From an uncultured Muribaculaceae bacterium (GTDB taxonomy: Bacteria > Bacteroidota > Bacteroidia > Bacteroidales > Muribaculaceae): a DNA stretch of 64,000 bases. The stretch spans positions 62,001 through 126,000 of the forward strand of contig CAUBJF010000005.1 of the NCBI GenBank assembly GCA_958436175.1, written 5' to 3'. Positions within the stretch are counted from its first letter, which is position 1, and each line of letters starts with the position of its first letter. Shown here piece after piece: positions 9,312-17,437 of the stretch. The notes beneath the pieces were generated by a model. It saw only the letters and a program-made list of their open reading frames with translations, did not search any database and was not told where the DNA came from. The translations under genes were made by a program, and so were the position numbers.

Positions 9312-10367
9312 TTAATAAAATATTTTGTACCATTTGGCGAAGTGTCGGAGGCCTTCGCGGAGGGGTGTCGAGGGTCGGAAGCCGAAGTCGCGCTCGAGGG
9401 CCGAGGTGTCGGCGTAGGTCACGGGTACGTCGCCCGGCTGCATGGCCACGAGTTCCTTGTGCGCCTCGAAGTCATAGTCGGCAGGAAGGACACCGGCTGC
9501 GACAAGTTCTTCCTGCAGTGTCTGTACGAAGTCGAGGAGGTTCTCGGGATTGCTGTTGCCGATGTTATAGACGGCATAGGGCGGAACCGGGAGGCCGTCT
9601 TCGCCGTTCCGGCGCTCGGGGGCTTTCTTCATCACGCGGATAACGCCTTCGACGATGTCGTCGATATAAGTGAAATCGCGCTTGCAGTTGCCGTAGTTGA
9701 AGATCTTGATTGTCTCGCCGCGGAGCAGCTTGTCGGTGAAGCCGAAGTATGCCATGTCGGGGCGTCCGGCCGGACCGTAGACTGTGAAGAAGCGCAGTCC
9801 TGTCGACGGTATGTTGTAGAGCTTCGAATAAGCATGAGCCATCAGCTCGTTGCTCTTTTTGGTTGCCGCGTAGAGCGATACGGGGTTGTCGACCTTGTCG
9901 TCGGTAGAGTATGGCACTTTCTTGTTTGAACCATAGACTGAAGAGCTTGAGGCATATACCAGATGCTTCACTCCTTCCTGTCCATTGTCATATGAATGAC
10001 GGCATGCCTCGAGGATATTATAGAACCCGATAATGTTCGAATCAATATAGGCATCGGGATTTGTGATCGAGTAGCGCACTCCAGCCTGAGCCGCGAGATT
10101 GACGACTATATCAGGCTTGAATTCCGCAAAAAGCCGGTCGATCAAAGCCTTGTCGGCGATGTTCCCTTTGACGAATGTCCACTTGCTGTCAGGATGTCCG
10201 GTGGCGATCTTCTCTATCTCGGCGAGACGGAAATCCTTGATGGCGGGATCGTAATAGTCGTTTAGGCTGTCGATACCGAGAATCTCAACGGCCGCCTCGC
10301 GCCGTAGGAGTTCCATCACGAGATTAGCTCCGATGAAACCGGCAGATCCAGTTACTAATATTTTCAT
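9312..10367 (-). CDS. UDP-glucuronate 4-epimerase-type NAD-dependent epimerase
   Basis: A 351-aa extended short-chain dehydrogenase. It has the NAD-binding GSAGFIGANL near the N-terminus, SSSSVYG with the catalytic Ser, and YAATKKSNE with the Tyr-x3-Lys pair. The MNDYYDP-like segment LNDYYDPAIKDFRL and the R-F-F-T-V-Y-G-P-A-G-R-P-D-M block are characteristic of UDP-glucuronate 4-epimerases. The reaction would be UDP-GlcA to UDP-GalA. It follows UDP-glucose dehydrogenase by 16 bases, giving a two-step route from UDP-glucose to UDP-galacturonate. Confidence 0.88.
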   Translation of the reverse strand: MKILVTGSAGFIGANLVMELLRREAAVEILGIDSLNDYYDPAIKDFRLAEIEKIATGHPDSKWTFVKGNIADKALIDRLFAEFKPDIVVNLAAQAGVRYSITNPDAYIDSNIIGFYNILEACRHSYDNGQEGVKHLVYASSSSVYGSNKKVPYSTDDKVDNPVSLYAATKKSNELMAHAYSKLYNIPSTGLRFFTVYGPAGRPDMAYFGFTDKLLRGETIKIFNYGNCKRDFTYIDDIVEGVIRVMKKAPERRNGEDGLPVPPYAVYNIGNSNPENLLDFVQTLQEELVAAGVLPADYDFEAHKELVAMQPGDVPVTYADTSALERDFGFRPSTPLREGLRHFAKWYKIFY

Positions 10368-10383
10368 TTAGAAATAATACTAT

Positions 10384-11697
10384 TTAATCGCGTCGGAAGA
10401 TATCTCGAGTATAAACTTTATTCTCTACGTCATCGAGACAGGAGTCGTAGCGGTTGGCGATTATTGCGTGCGACATCTCCTTGAATTTAGCAAGGTCGTT
10501 GACTACGAGGCTGCCGAAGAAGGTCGTGCCGTCTTCGAGTGTAGGCTCATAGATGATTACCTGTGCTCCCTTCGCTTTGATGCGTTTCATCACGCCCTGG
10601 ATTGAGGATTGGCGGAAGTTATCGCTGTTTGACTTCATGGTAAGGCGATATACGCCAACAACGCAAGGTGCCTCATTCCCGGCATTATACTGACTGTTAG
10701 CTGTATAGTAACCGGCCATAGTCAGAATCTGGTCCGCGATGAAGTCTTTGCGGGTGCGGTTGCTTTCGACGATTGCGCTCATCATGTTCTGGGGCACATC
10801 GGCATAGTTGGCAAGAAGCTGCTTTGTGTCCTTGGGAAGACAGTAGCCGCCGTAGCCGAACGACGGGTTGTTGTAGTGACTGCCGATACGTGGGTCGAGA
10901 CCGATGCCTTCGATAATGGCACGGGAGTCAAGTCCTTTGACTTCGGCATAGGTATCGAGCTCGTTGAAATAGCTGACGCGAAGTGCAAGGTAAGTATTGG
11001 CGAAGAGCTTTACAGCCTCGGCTTCCTTCATGCCCATATATAATGTCGGGATATCTTCCTTGATGGCTCCCTGATGGAGCAGCCCGGCGAATGTATGAGC
11101 AGCCTTGTCGAGACGTTCGATATCGGTCACCGCCAAAATTGCGGCGTTTTCTTCTGCAAATTCCGGACGGTCAATGATTTTGGGCATACCGGCGATGATG
11201 CGCGAGGGATACAAGTTGTCATATAGTGCCTTGCTCTCACGCAGGAACTCGGGGAAGAAAAGAAGATTGAACTCTTTGACTCCTCGGGCAGCATATTTGA
11301 CATACAGACTTCTGCAATATCCTACGGGAATAGTCGACTTGATGACCATCACAGCATCAGGATTGACGCTGAGCACCAGGTCAATGACATCCTCGATACA
11401 GTGAGTGTCGAAGAAATTCTTTACCGGGTCATAATTGGTCGGGGCTGCAATAACAACGAAATCGGCATCACGGTAAGCCGAGGCACCGTCAAGGGTCGCC
11501 GTCAAGTCAAGTTCCTTCTCAGCAAGATACTTTTCAATATACTCATCCTGGATCGGCGATTTGCGTCGGTTGATGAGCTCGACCTTTTCAGGTATTACGT
11601 CAACGGCCGTCACATGGTTATGCTGGGCTAATAATGTTGCAATGCTGAGACCGACATACCCTGTCCCGGCAACAGCTATGTTATATTTCTTATCCAT
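10384..11697 (-). CDS. ugd: UDP-glucose 6-dehydrogenase family nucleotide-sugar dehydrogenase
   Basis: A 437-aa enzyme. The N-terminus has the Rossmann motif GTGYVGLSIA, the middle has KLFANTYLALRVSYFNEL, and the active-site cysteine sits in FGYGGYCLPKDTKQL, as in UDP-glucose/GDP-mannose dehydrogenases. It oxidises UDP-glucose to UDP-glucuronate with NAD. I chose the ATG at 11697 over an upstream one at 11721 because the family N-terminus begins right after it. It is the first biosynthetic gene after the regulatory pair, with its product used by the next gene. UDP-mannosamine-type dehydrogenases are a less likely alternative. Confidence 0.88.
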   Translation of the reverse strand: MDKKYNIAVAGTGYVGLSIATLLAQHNHVTAVDVIPEKVELINRRKSPIQDEYIEKYLAEKELDLTATLDGASAYRDADFVVIAAPTNYDPVKNFFDTHCIEDVIDLVLSVNPDAVMVIKSTIPVGYCRSLYVKYAARGVKEFNLLFFPEFLRESKALYDNLYPSRIIAGMPKIIDRPEFAEENAAILAVTDIERLDKAAHTFAGLLHQGAIKEDIPTLYMGMKEAEAVKLFANTYLALRVSYFNELDTYAEVKGLDSRAIIEGIGLDPRIGSHYNNPSFGYGGYCLPKDTKQLLANYADVPQNMMSAIVESNRTRKDFIADQILTMAGYYTANSQYNAGNEAPCVVGVYRLTMKSNSDNFRQSSIQGVMKRIKAKGAQVIIYEPTLEDGTTFFGSLVVNDLAKFKEMSHAIIANRYDSCLDDVENKVYTRDIFRRD

Positions 11698-11754
11698 TAA
11701 AACATAATTATCTCTGTCCATTCCTCAAAAATTGGACATCGGTATATATACTTG

Positions 11755-12588
11755 TTAGCAATCGGTTAGTTGGTTGTTAAAGGCGAGGGAGAATCGGCAG
11801 GCCTCGCGTGCGTAAGCGTTGAGATCGGAGCGAGAGGAAAGCTCTTTGAGGATAAGGGTATCAAGGGAGAGTTGTTCGCTATGGGTCAGGACTTCCGGAT
11901 ACAATGCTGAAATGAAGCGACGGTATGTGCTGAGGATGTTTATGGAGAGGGTTGAGAGGTCAGCGATTTTATTGGCTTTGTACCACTTGCTCTTCATTTT
12001 GGCTGAATCGGTGCCAAAGCGGCTATCAAGGTTCTCGCGCATGATCAAGGCGAGTCGCTCATAGTTCTCTTTGATAGTGACGTCCGGGAAACGGTCAAAC
12101 TTGGAGAGGGTGTCGAGCCATCGCTCTTTGATTGAGCGGTAAAGGGTTGTGAATTCTCGGTCTATGTTGCCTGTCGGATATGCACCATCGAAGGCAATTA
12201 ATCCGAAAACGTCGCTTTCTTCTATTGTATTGTCTCCATGCTTCCATGCATCTACCACGCGCCGCTTGCAACGGTCGGAAATGTCACCGGCAGGCATGAG
12301 GCGATTGCCTACCATATAGAGAAAGTCGTAGCACCCAAGCAGGGCCGGTATTTCATTCACCTTACAGGATTGCAGCCGTCGTTCAACCTTGCCACAAAGA
12401 ATGCGGCATTCTTCAGCATTCCGCCTTTCTTCGAAAGAAGGCGCGTGGCCGTCAAACACCATATTGCCCGAGAGCTGGGCTTTTGCCAAAATATACTGAA
12501 CATGGTCGACCAACTCCTCTGTTGTTTCCATTAGAGTTTGTCGCCGTGTATCGGTATCGCGAGTAAGCTGCATGGTGATGCTACTCAA
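11755..12588 (-). CDS. Conserved-looking unknown protein at the UpxZ position of the polysaccharide operon
   Basis: A 277-aa soluble, mostly helical and charged protein that I do not recognise. It has no signal peptide and no membrane segment. It starts on the last bases of upxY (4-base overlap), so the two are co-translated. In Bacteroides capsule loci the gene after upxY is usually upxZ, a roughly 160-aa inhibitor of other UpxY proteins. This one is much longer and I see no UpxZ similarity. A regulatory role is a guess from position only. Confidence 0.7.
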   Translation of the reverse strand: MSSITMQLTRDTDTRRQTLMETTEELVDHVQYILAKAQLSGNMVFDGHAPSFEERRNAEECRILCGKVERRLQSCKVNEIPALLGCYDFLYMVGNRLMPAGDISDRCKRRVVDAWKHGDNTIEESDVFGLIAFDGAYPTGNIDREFTTLYRSIKERWLDTLSKFDRFPDVTIKENYERLALIMRENLDSRFGTDSAKMKSKWYKANKIADLSTLSINILSTYRRFISALYPEVLTHSEQLSLDTLILKELSSRSDLNAYAREACRFSLAFNNQLTDC

Positions 12589-13190
12589 ATTTTTTCGACA
12601 TCCTGAGGCTGGATGAAGACCTTTGCTCCACCAAGGAGGGGAAAGCCGACAACAAGAATGTGCGAACCGTCGGAGTTCTCCCTGATCTCGCCCGTCAGGC
12701 CGCGAAAATTTCCACGGATAACCCGTACGTTGTCTTTAACGCGAAACTCCGTGGGCACGAACTCAACAGGGCTGTCGGACTGTCCAAGCATAAACTTCAG
12801 ATTATGTATCTCGGCATCGCTTATAACTGCGACCGGCTTGTTGAGACCTCCGCTCTCAGCCGTGCGGTTCACAAGGAACCGGCATATGTACGGAAGGGTG
12901 ATAATCTGCCTACGCTGAGGTTCAGTGCAACGTACAAAAACCATCGAAGGGATTACTACACGGTCAATCATCTTGCGACGGCCGTTCTTCCATATATGCA
13001 TCTCTTCCTGCGTTGCAACGTATGCCTCAAGACCGATTTTCGTGAGCTTTTCCCCCACAGCTTTCTCGTGGCGGGAGTTGACGATTGCTACGAACCATTT
13101 CGCTTCCGGCACGCCTACGGCATCGTCAACGCCCACAGGCACTGCCGCTAAAACCGAATCAGAAGGTGTCCTTTGCGCGTTGCAATTCAT
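12585..13190 (-). CDS. UpxY-type transcription antiterminator (NusG-like)
   Basis: A 201-aa protein with a NusG N-terminal domain (KWFVAIVNSRHEKAVGEKLTKIG, then a VVIPSMVFVRC block) at about residues 32-120 and a KOW-like C-terminal domain (VRVIRGNFRGLTGEIRE) at about residues 152-200. UpxY proteins are encoded first in Bacteroidales polysaccharide operons and let RNA polymerase read through the leader of their own operon. It starts 15 bases from the inverted-repeat element at 13206-13406, so promoter inversion would directly control it and the whole downstream locus. Confidence 0.9.
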   Translation of the reverse strand: MNCNAQRTPSDSVLAAVPVGVDDAVGVPEAKWFVAIVNSRHEKAVGEKLTKIGLEAYVATQEEMHIWKNGRRKMIDRVVIPSMVFVRCTEPQRRQIITLPYICRFLVNRTAESGGLNKPVAVISDAEIHNLKFMLGQSDSPVEFVPTEFRVKDNVRVIRGNFRGLTGEIRENSDGSHILVVGFPLLGGAKVFIQPQDVEKI

Positions 13191-13205
13191 ACCTTTTGGT
13201 CACAT

Positions 13206-13221
13206 TCTCTTAGTTAGAGAT
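13206..13221 (+). repeat. Left inverted repeat of the invertible promoter
   Basis: The repeat is a 5-base arm TCTCT, centre TAGTT and arm AGAGA plus T. Each copy is therefore a short palindrome around an asymmetric centre, as expected of a site-specific recombinase core. It is followed by TTTGTA. Confidence 0.75.
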
Positions 13222-13369
13222 TTGTACGAATCGCAAAGAGTTGATATGAAGGCAGTTGGAAATGATAGTTTTAGATATTTTTAAAACAGAATCTAAAAAT
13301 AAGGTACTTTCTTCTGGTGCCGTTTACAAAAACACACATGGGTATACTCGCTAATTCAGGAAATATTCG

Positions 13370-13377
13370 TAACTTTG
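13370..13377 (+). promoter_or_regulatory. -7 box TAACTTTG inside the invertible segment
   Basis: TAACTTTGC matches the Bacteroidota -7 consensus TAnnTTTG and reads rightward in this assembly. No clear TTTG -33 box is seen 19-21 bases upstream. In this orientation transcription would leave through the right repeat towards the small ORF at 13620. Confidence 0.65.
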
Positions 13378-13390
13378 CAGTGCGTTATGT

Positions 13391-13406
13391 ATCTCTAACT
13401 AAGAGA
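13391..13406 (-). repeat. Right inverted repeat of the invertible promoter
   Basis: The exact reverse complement of 13206-13221, with centre AACTA instead of TAGTT. It too is followed on the right by TTTGTA. In the inverted state this site would gain an 11-base palindrome, TACAAATCTCT / AGAGATTTGTA, around the centre. Confidence 0.75.
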
Positions 13407-13619
13407 TTTGTAAATTCACAAAACACCTTTTGTCGATAATGGATTGTCTCGGTGTCATTTAGGTCTCATAGCTTGTTTTTCCCTTATAGCAATGACATAA
13501 TCAGGCTATTTGCCTTGTCGACAACAGATGTGCCGCGGCTGGCGAGATATATTTGTGAGGGTTCTTCGCTATCATGACCCATTCATTCCGATATTACAGC
13601 CAAAGAACGACTTTAGCTT

Positions 13620-13823
13620 TTGCTGCCATTGCCCAGCAATGACGTACGACATAAAGAGTCAGCTGATGACTTTCCCCTCTTTCATACCGCACGTTTCGAA
13701 CTGGCCAATGCAGCTTTAAACGGAGAACTCGATGAATTCCGTTCCCTTATCCGCAACGAACTGCCATTCGAAACATTCATGGAACTCGCCGAGTATTACG
13801 AATCTATAGGCTGCATCGACTAA
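13620..13823 (+). CDS. Small unknown protein upstream of the polysaccharide locus
   Basis: A 67-aa frame. Its last 45 residues look like a real protein (FPLFHTARFELANAALNG, then an acidic helical end finishing in YYESIGCID), while the first 18 are less convincing, so the true start is uncertain; a frameshift from an ATG at 13639 is possible. It ends 2 bases from the convergent receptor gene. The rightward promoter at 13370 points at it. I cannot assign a function. The 13407-13619 stretch before it holds nothing else I can support. Confidence 0.5.
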   Translation: MLPLPSNDVRHKESADDFPLFHTARFELANAALNGELDEFRSLIRNELPFETFMELAEYYESIGCID

Positions 13824-13825
13824 GC

Positions 13826-15862
13826 TTATTTGCCTGTTCCGAAACGCGAGATGTCAATGCTTGTGTCTTTAGGCTTGAAACCGTTGAACCGCCAGATAAA
13901 TGTTAGTTTGAGATTACGGGACATATCACGGACTTTCATCCTATAGTCCTGACCTGCATGGTTGATGGTCATAGTCGGCGACCATTTGTTGAATATATCA
14001 TCGGCTTTCAGATCCAGCTCACAGCAGCGTTTCTTTCCGAACTGCCACTTGATTCCAGCATCCACTTTCCATATATCCGAAAGATCGGCAATGCCTTGCA
14101 ATGATGGCGAGATATAACTGAAATCCAAAGAAATGGAGACTGGACTGTTCTGAGTGAACTTGAAGGCGTTGTTAAGCGAGCCATAGAAAATCCATTTGCT
14201 GTTGTCGAAACTGATGTCATGGAAATTATCGGCCCTTTCTCGTTGATTGAATATGTTGGCTGTAGCTGATGCATTCCAGATGTAACTGATACCGAAAGGC
14301 GCATAGAGGTTAAGACCAACCACACGCTTGTAGTTCATATTTATGGTCTGATAGATGAGATTGAGAGCATCCGGCGACTGATAGGGAAGCTGTACCGTTG
14401 CTTTATCACCATACTGAAAATATAGGGTCGCCACATATTTCTGCTTAAGAATATAATTGAATTGTGCATCGTACTGAATATAAGGCTGTAGCTCAGGATT
14501 TCCGATTACTGTCGAATAATCATTGATATGGCTCGTGCCACCATGAAGTTCCCAATATGAGGGATATATACGCTGTGTGCTGAGATTAAGCTGGAATAAG
14601 CTTTTCGGTGTCTTGTAGTATGTCGCTCCGAGTTGAGGAATAAATTTCCAGTTGTGCTGATACTTATTGTGATAATACTCACCCTTTGCCGAGACATTGA
14701 ACGACAAACCCAAATCAAACGACCCCTGAGTACCGGCATAGTAACTTGCTACATCCTCGTTGAGATAATCATCGAAATCATGGTTGTCGTATAATGCGTA
14801 ATGTTGTGAACTATGGTCTTTTGAGTGCTGATACTCCGCACCATAGTTCAGTTGCCATTTGCCGAACTGATGCTGTTGGTCAATATACACATGACAGCGG
14901 TTTATCTCCTGACGGTTTTCGGAGCCAAGCAGATATTCGGCATCCTTAAACAATGATTGGGAACGATTCTCGGAATAGGAGGTATAGTCACCTCCGACAG
15001 TCATACCGAAAGGTGCTGTATAACGCAGAGCGATACTATGATAACCGACAGGCGACAGCATCTTGTAGGCATTTGTATAGTTGCCTAACGTACCCGATGA
15101 TAGTGCCCGGCTCTTCGAGTCGGATATTATCTGACCGTTGTACGTGAGTCTGAGCGTTTTCCATGCAGAGGAAGCAAATATGGAGTTGCTCCAGTTATGA
15201 CCAATGCGGCGCATATCATCCTCAACGAGAGTTCGCTTACCATCATGAAGATGATTCGACCATGTTTCCTCGCGGCTCCACGATTTACTGCGTGTCAGTC
15301 CGTAGTTTAGGTCAAAAGTCCAGTCCTGTATAGCATATGTGGCTGCAAGTACACCACCATACGAACCATAGTGAGCCTGATTGTATCCGGCTCTCACTTG
15401 TCCTTGCAAACCATCGAGAGGAGTCGGAGTTTTCAGAACTACGTTGATTACAGCACCATTGACATGATATTTAGCTGGAGCGGAATACATGACCTCTACG
15501 TTTTTCAGTCTGTCAACCGGAGTGTTGTAGAGGAGTTGATAAAGATTCTGCAGCGGCATATTGGTAAGCTCACCATTGAGAATAATAGTGACATTCGAGG
15601 CTCCGGTAAGCCCTATAATTCCATTGTTATTCGTGATGCCTGGCATATAGCCAAGCGCTTCAAGAATATTGTTAACAGGTTTATCTTTAACTATCGCAGG
15701 AAGATCAACGAGCATGACCCCGTCTTTGCCCCTAACCTGCGGTATCTCCCCCATGACAACAACTTCACTGAGTTGCTGAGTGGAGATTGTATCGGGTGAT
15801 TCAGTCTCTGCATAAGCTGTTACGCTGTGAAGAATTATTAAAAAGAGTAATGCTTTTCTCAT
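13826..15862 (-). CDS. Outer-membrane beta-barrel receptor (TonB-dependent receptor-like, OMP_b-brl_3 type)
   Basis: About 678 aa. The start at 15862 gives a signal peptide (MRKALLFLIILHSVTAYA); the longer frame from 15925 would put 21 unrelated residues before it. A plug-like domain follows (LSEVVVMGEI, VNNILEALGYMPGI, VTIILNGELTN, VEVMYSAPAKYHVNGAVINVVLK), then a long aromatic-rich beta-barrel. There is no carboxypeptidase-like repeat domain. These barrels often sit beside two-component systems, as here, where histidine kinase and regulator genes run divergently. The ligand is unknown. Confidence 0.85.
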   Translation of the reverse strand: MRKALLFLIILHSVTAYAETESPDTISTQQLSEVVVMGEIPQVRGKDGVMLVDLPAIVKDKPVNNILEALGYMPGITNNNGIIGLTGASNVTIILNGELTNMPLQNLYQLLYNTPVDRLKNVEVMYSAPAKYHVNGAVINVVLKTPTPLDGLQGQVRAGYNQAHYGSYGGVLAATYAIQDWTFDLNYGLTRSKSWSREETWSNHLHDGKRTLVEDDMRRIGHNWSNSIFASSAWKTLRLTYNGQIISDSKSRALSSGTLGNYTNAYKMLSPVGYHSIALRYTAPFGMTVGGDYTSYSENRSQSLFKDAEYLLGSENRQEINRCHVYIDQQHQFGKWQLNYGAEYQHSKDHSSQHYALYDNHDFDDYLNEDVASYYAGTQGSFDLGLSFNVSAKGEYYHNKYQHNWKFIPQLGATYYKTPKSLFQLNLSTQRIYPSYWELHGGTSHINDYSTVIGNPELQPYIQYDAQFNYILKQKYVATLYFQYGDKATVQLPYQSPDALNLIYQTINMNYKRVVGLNLYAPFGISYIWNASATANIFNQRERADNFHDISFDNSKWIFYGSLNNAFKFTQNSPVSISLDFSYISPSLQGIADLSDIWKVDAGIKWQFGKKRCCELDLKADDIFNKWSPTMTINHAGQDYRMKVRDMSRNLKLTFIWRFNGFKPKDTSIDISRFGTGK

Positions 15863-15885
15863 TGCCTTGCTGTTTAATTCAATGG

Positions 15886-15893
15886 CAAAATTA
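15886..15893 (-). promoter_or_regulatory. Promoter -7 box for the outer-membrane receptor
   Basis: On the minus strand the sequence reads TAATTTTG, matching TAnnTTTG, 24 bases upstream of the chosen start. The tandem repeats at 15927-15964 lie about 35-70 bases upstream of it, a normal place for an activator. Confidence 0.55.
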
Positions 15894-15926
15894 GATTGAC
15901 TTAAATTCCTAAACATCATAGTCAAC

Positions 15927-15964
15927 CTTATTTAGTCTTAAACACTCCCTTATTTAGTCTTAAA
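15927..15964. promoter_or_regulatory. Tandem direct repeats, likely response-regulator site
   Basis: CTTATTTAGTCTTAAA occurs twice, at 15927-15942 and 15949-15964. The 22-bp period is two helical turns. It lies between the receptor gene and the divergent two-component genes, so the OmpR-type regulator encoded next door is the obvious binding candidate. That is inference. Confidence 0.6.
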
Positions 15965-16015
15965 TCAAACCTGACTTAACCGATTGTATGTAGGATTATT
16001 AGTAATTTTACTGCC

Positions 16016-17437
16016 ATGAAACGCTTTAAGACAATATCGACCACGTTCATTTTTGTCATTGCAGTCATTTTTGGATGCAATGTCTATTATCTCATATCTC
16101 TTTACAATTCAATAAAGGCCAATGTTGAGCGAGATGTGATGACGGCCATGGCTGATGCCGATATTGATGATATGTGGGAGCGTGCAGACCGAGCAAATCG
16201 CGCAGCATTAGCAGCCCAAAAAACTCATCTTGAAAACGGAGACTCTATTATAGAAGGTCATGGTCAAGTTTCAGGTGTAAAGGATGAGGATGGAAACTTT
16301 GTAACAACGGCCCAAAGCTGTAAAGGCGAAACACGTGTGAACAAGACCCCTTTACGGCGCGATCGGTCGTATACTAATCAAATGGTCAACGAGATGAGTC
16401 AGCAGATGCATGAGAATATGGATCCATATGTAGACTTTAATCTGTCTATTATGGATAGTATCGTGCTGGAGCGTCTCGCTGACCGCCACATATTTCCGGA
16501 TTTTGTTGCCGTAGAGATTATCAACTCAAGCGAGGATGTAATCAGAGGTAATAGCCATATTCCTGAGAACCGGGAAGGGTGCGATGTCTTTTCGTTATGC
16601 TTTAATCCTCAATCGGATATGTATTACCGTGCATATATGACACCAATTACCCGTCATATATTGTCGCAGATGCTTGGAGTCATTATCACGGTCTTCCTTC
16701 TGATGACATCGTTTACGCTGGCATTCTGGTATTTATTTTTTACAGTGTCAAAGATGAGGACTTTAGAAGAAATGAAAGATGATTTTGTCAGCAATATGAC
16801 ACATGAACTGAAAACGCCTATCGCTATCGCTTATTCAGCCAATGATGCTCTGCTAAATTATGATACAGCCAACGATCTCGACAAAAAGAAGAAGTATCTG
16901 ATGATTGCCAATAAACAGCTTAAACGGCTCGGCGAACTGGTGGAAAGTATCCTTGCTATGAGTATGGAACGACGAAAAACGATGAAGCTCAAACCGGAGA
17001 CGATTCTATTGGGGCCTTTTGTTGAGGAAATAGCCAGTGCTCAGCGTATAAGAGAAGATAAGAAGATATCAATAAATGTAATTGTAGACGAGGATGTTTC
17101 GATAGAAGCAGACAAGACACATTTGTCAAACATACTGAACAATTTGATTGACAATGCTATCAAATATTCCGGCGACAGCGTCGAGATAACCATATCCGCC
17201 AATGAGAGAGAAATCTCTGTTTCAGACAACGGAATTGGTATTCCGGCCAAGGCCATACCGTATTTGTTTAACAAGTTTTATCGGGTACCTCACGGCAACC
17301 GACAGGATGCCAGAGGGTTTGGCATAGGGTTATACTATGTCAAAAGCATACTGGACAAAATGGGATGGAACATTGATGTCAAGAGCAAAGAAAAAGACGG
17401 CTCGGTATTCACTATCAAAATCAGCAACGATGGGTAA
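16016..17437 (+). CDS. Sensor histidine kinase
   Basis: A 473-aa membrane kinase. There is one N-terminal membrane helix (about residues 8-30), a periplasmic region of about 185 residues with no family I recognise, and a second helix (about 218-240). A HisKA domain follows with SNMTHELKTPIA (phospho-His at residue 263), then an ATP-binding domain with NLIDNAIKYS (N box), DNGIGIP (G1) and GFGIGLYYVKSI (G2). It should phosphorylate the regulator whose gene overlaps its last 8 bases. It is divergent from the outer-membrane receptor at 13826. Confidence 0.92.
   Translation: MKRFKTISTTFIFVIAVIFGCNVYYLISLYNSIKANVERDVMTAMADADIDDMWERADRANRAALAAQKTHLENGDSIIEGHGQVSGVKDEDGNFVTTAQSCKGETRVNKTPLRRDRSYTNQMVNEMSQQMHENMDPYVDFNLSIMDSIVLERLADRHIFPDFVAVEIINSSEDVIRGNSHIPENREGCDVFSLCFNPQSDMYYRAYMTPITRHILSQMLGVIITVFLLMTSFTLAFWYLFFTVSKMRTLEEMKDDFVSNMTHELKTPIAIAYSANDALLNYDTANDLDKKKKYLMIANKQLKRLGELVESILAMSMERRKTMKLKPETILLGPFVEEIASAQRIREDKKISINVIVDEDVSIEADKTHLSNILNNLIDNAIKYSGDSVEITISANEREISVSDNGIGIPAKAIPYLFNKFYRVPHGNRQDARGFGIGLYYVKSILDKMGWNIDVKSKEKDGSVFTIKISNDG

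Larger units (their letters stand above)
13206..13406. promoter_or_regulatory. Putative invertible promoter segment, captured OFF
   Basis: Two 16-bp inverted repeats, TCTCTTAGTTAGAGAT (13206-13221) and its exact complement (13391-13406), bound a 169-bp interior. The only TAnnTTTG box inside (13370-13377) points right, away from upxY; I found none on the other strand. After inversion the box would lie at about 13242-13235 pointing at the upxY start at 13190, a normal promoter distance. This is the layout of phase-variable capsule promoters in Bacteroides. No invertase gene is in the window, so it would act in trans. Confidence 0.78.

Noticed and set aside
9342..9929. Long rightward frame (195 aa) and others inside the epimerase gene
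   Set aside because: They lie opposite a clear epimerase with intact motifs in GC-rich codon-biased sequence; no family likeness.
11755..12588. Calling this gene upxZ
   Set aside because: Right position, but the length and sequence do not match UpxZ.
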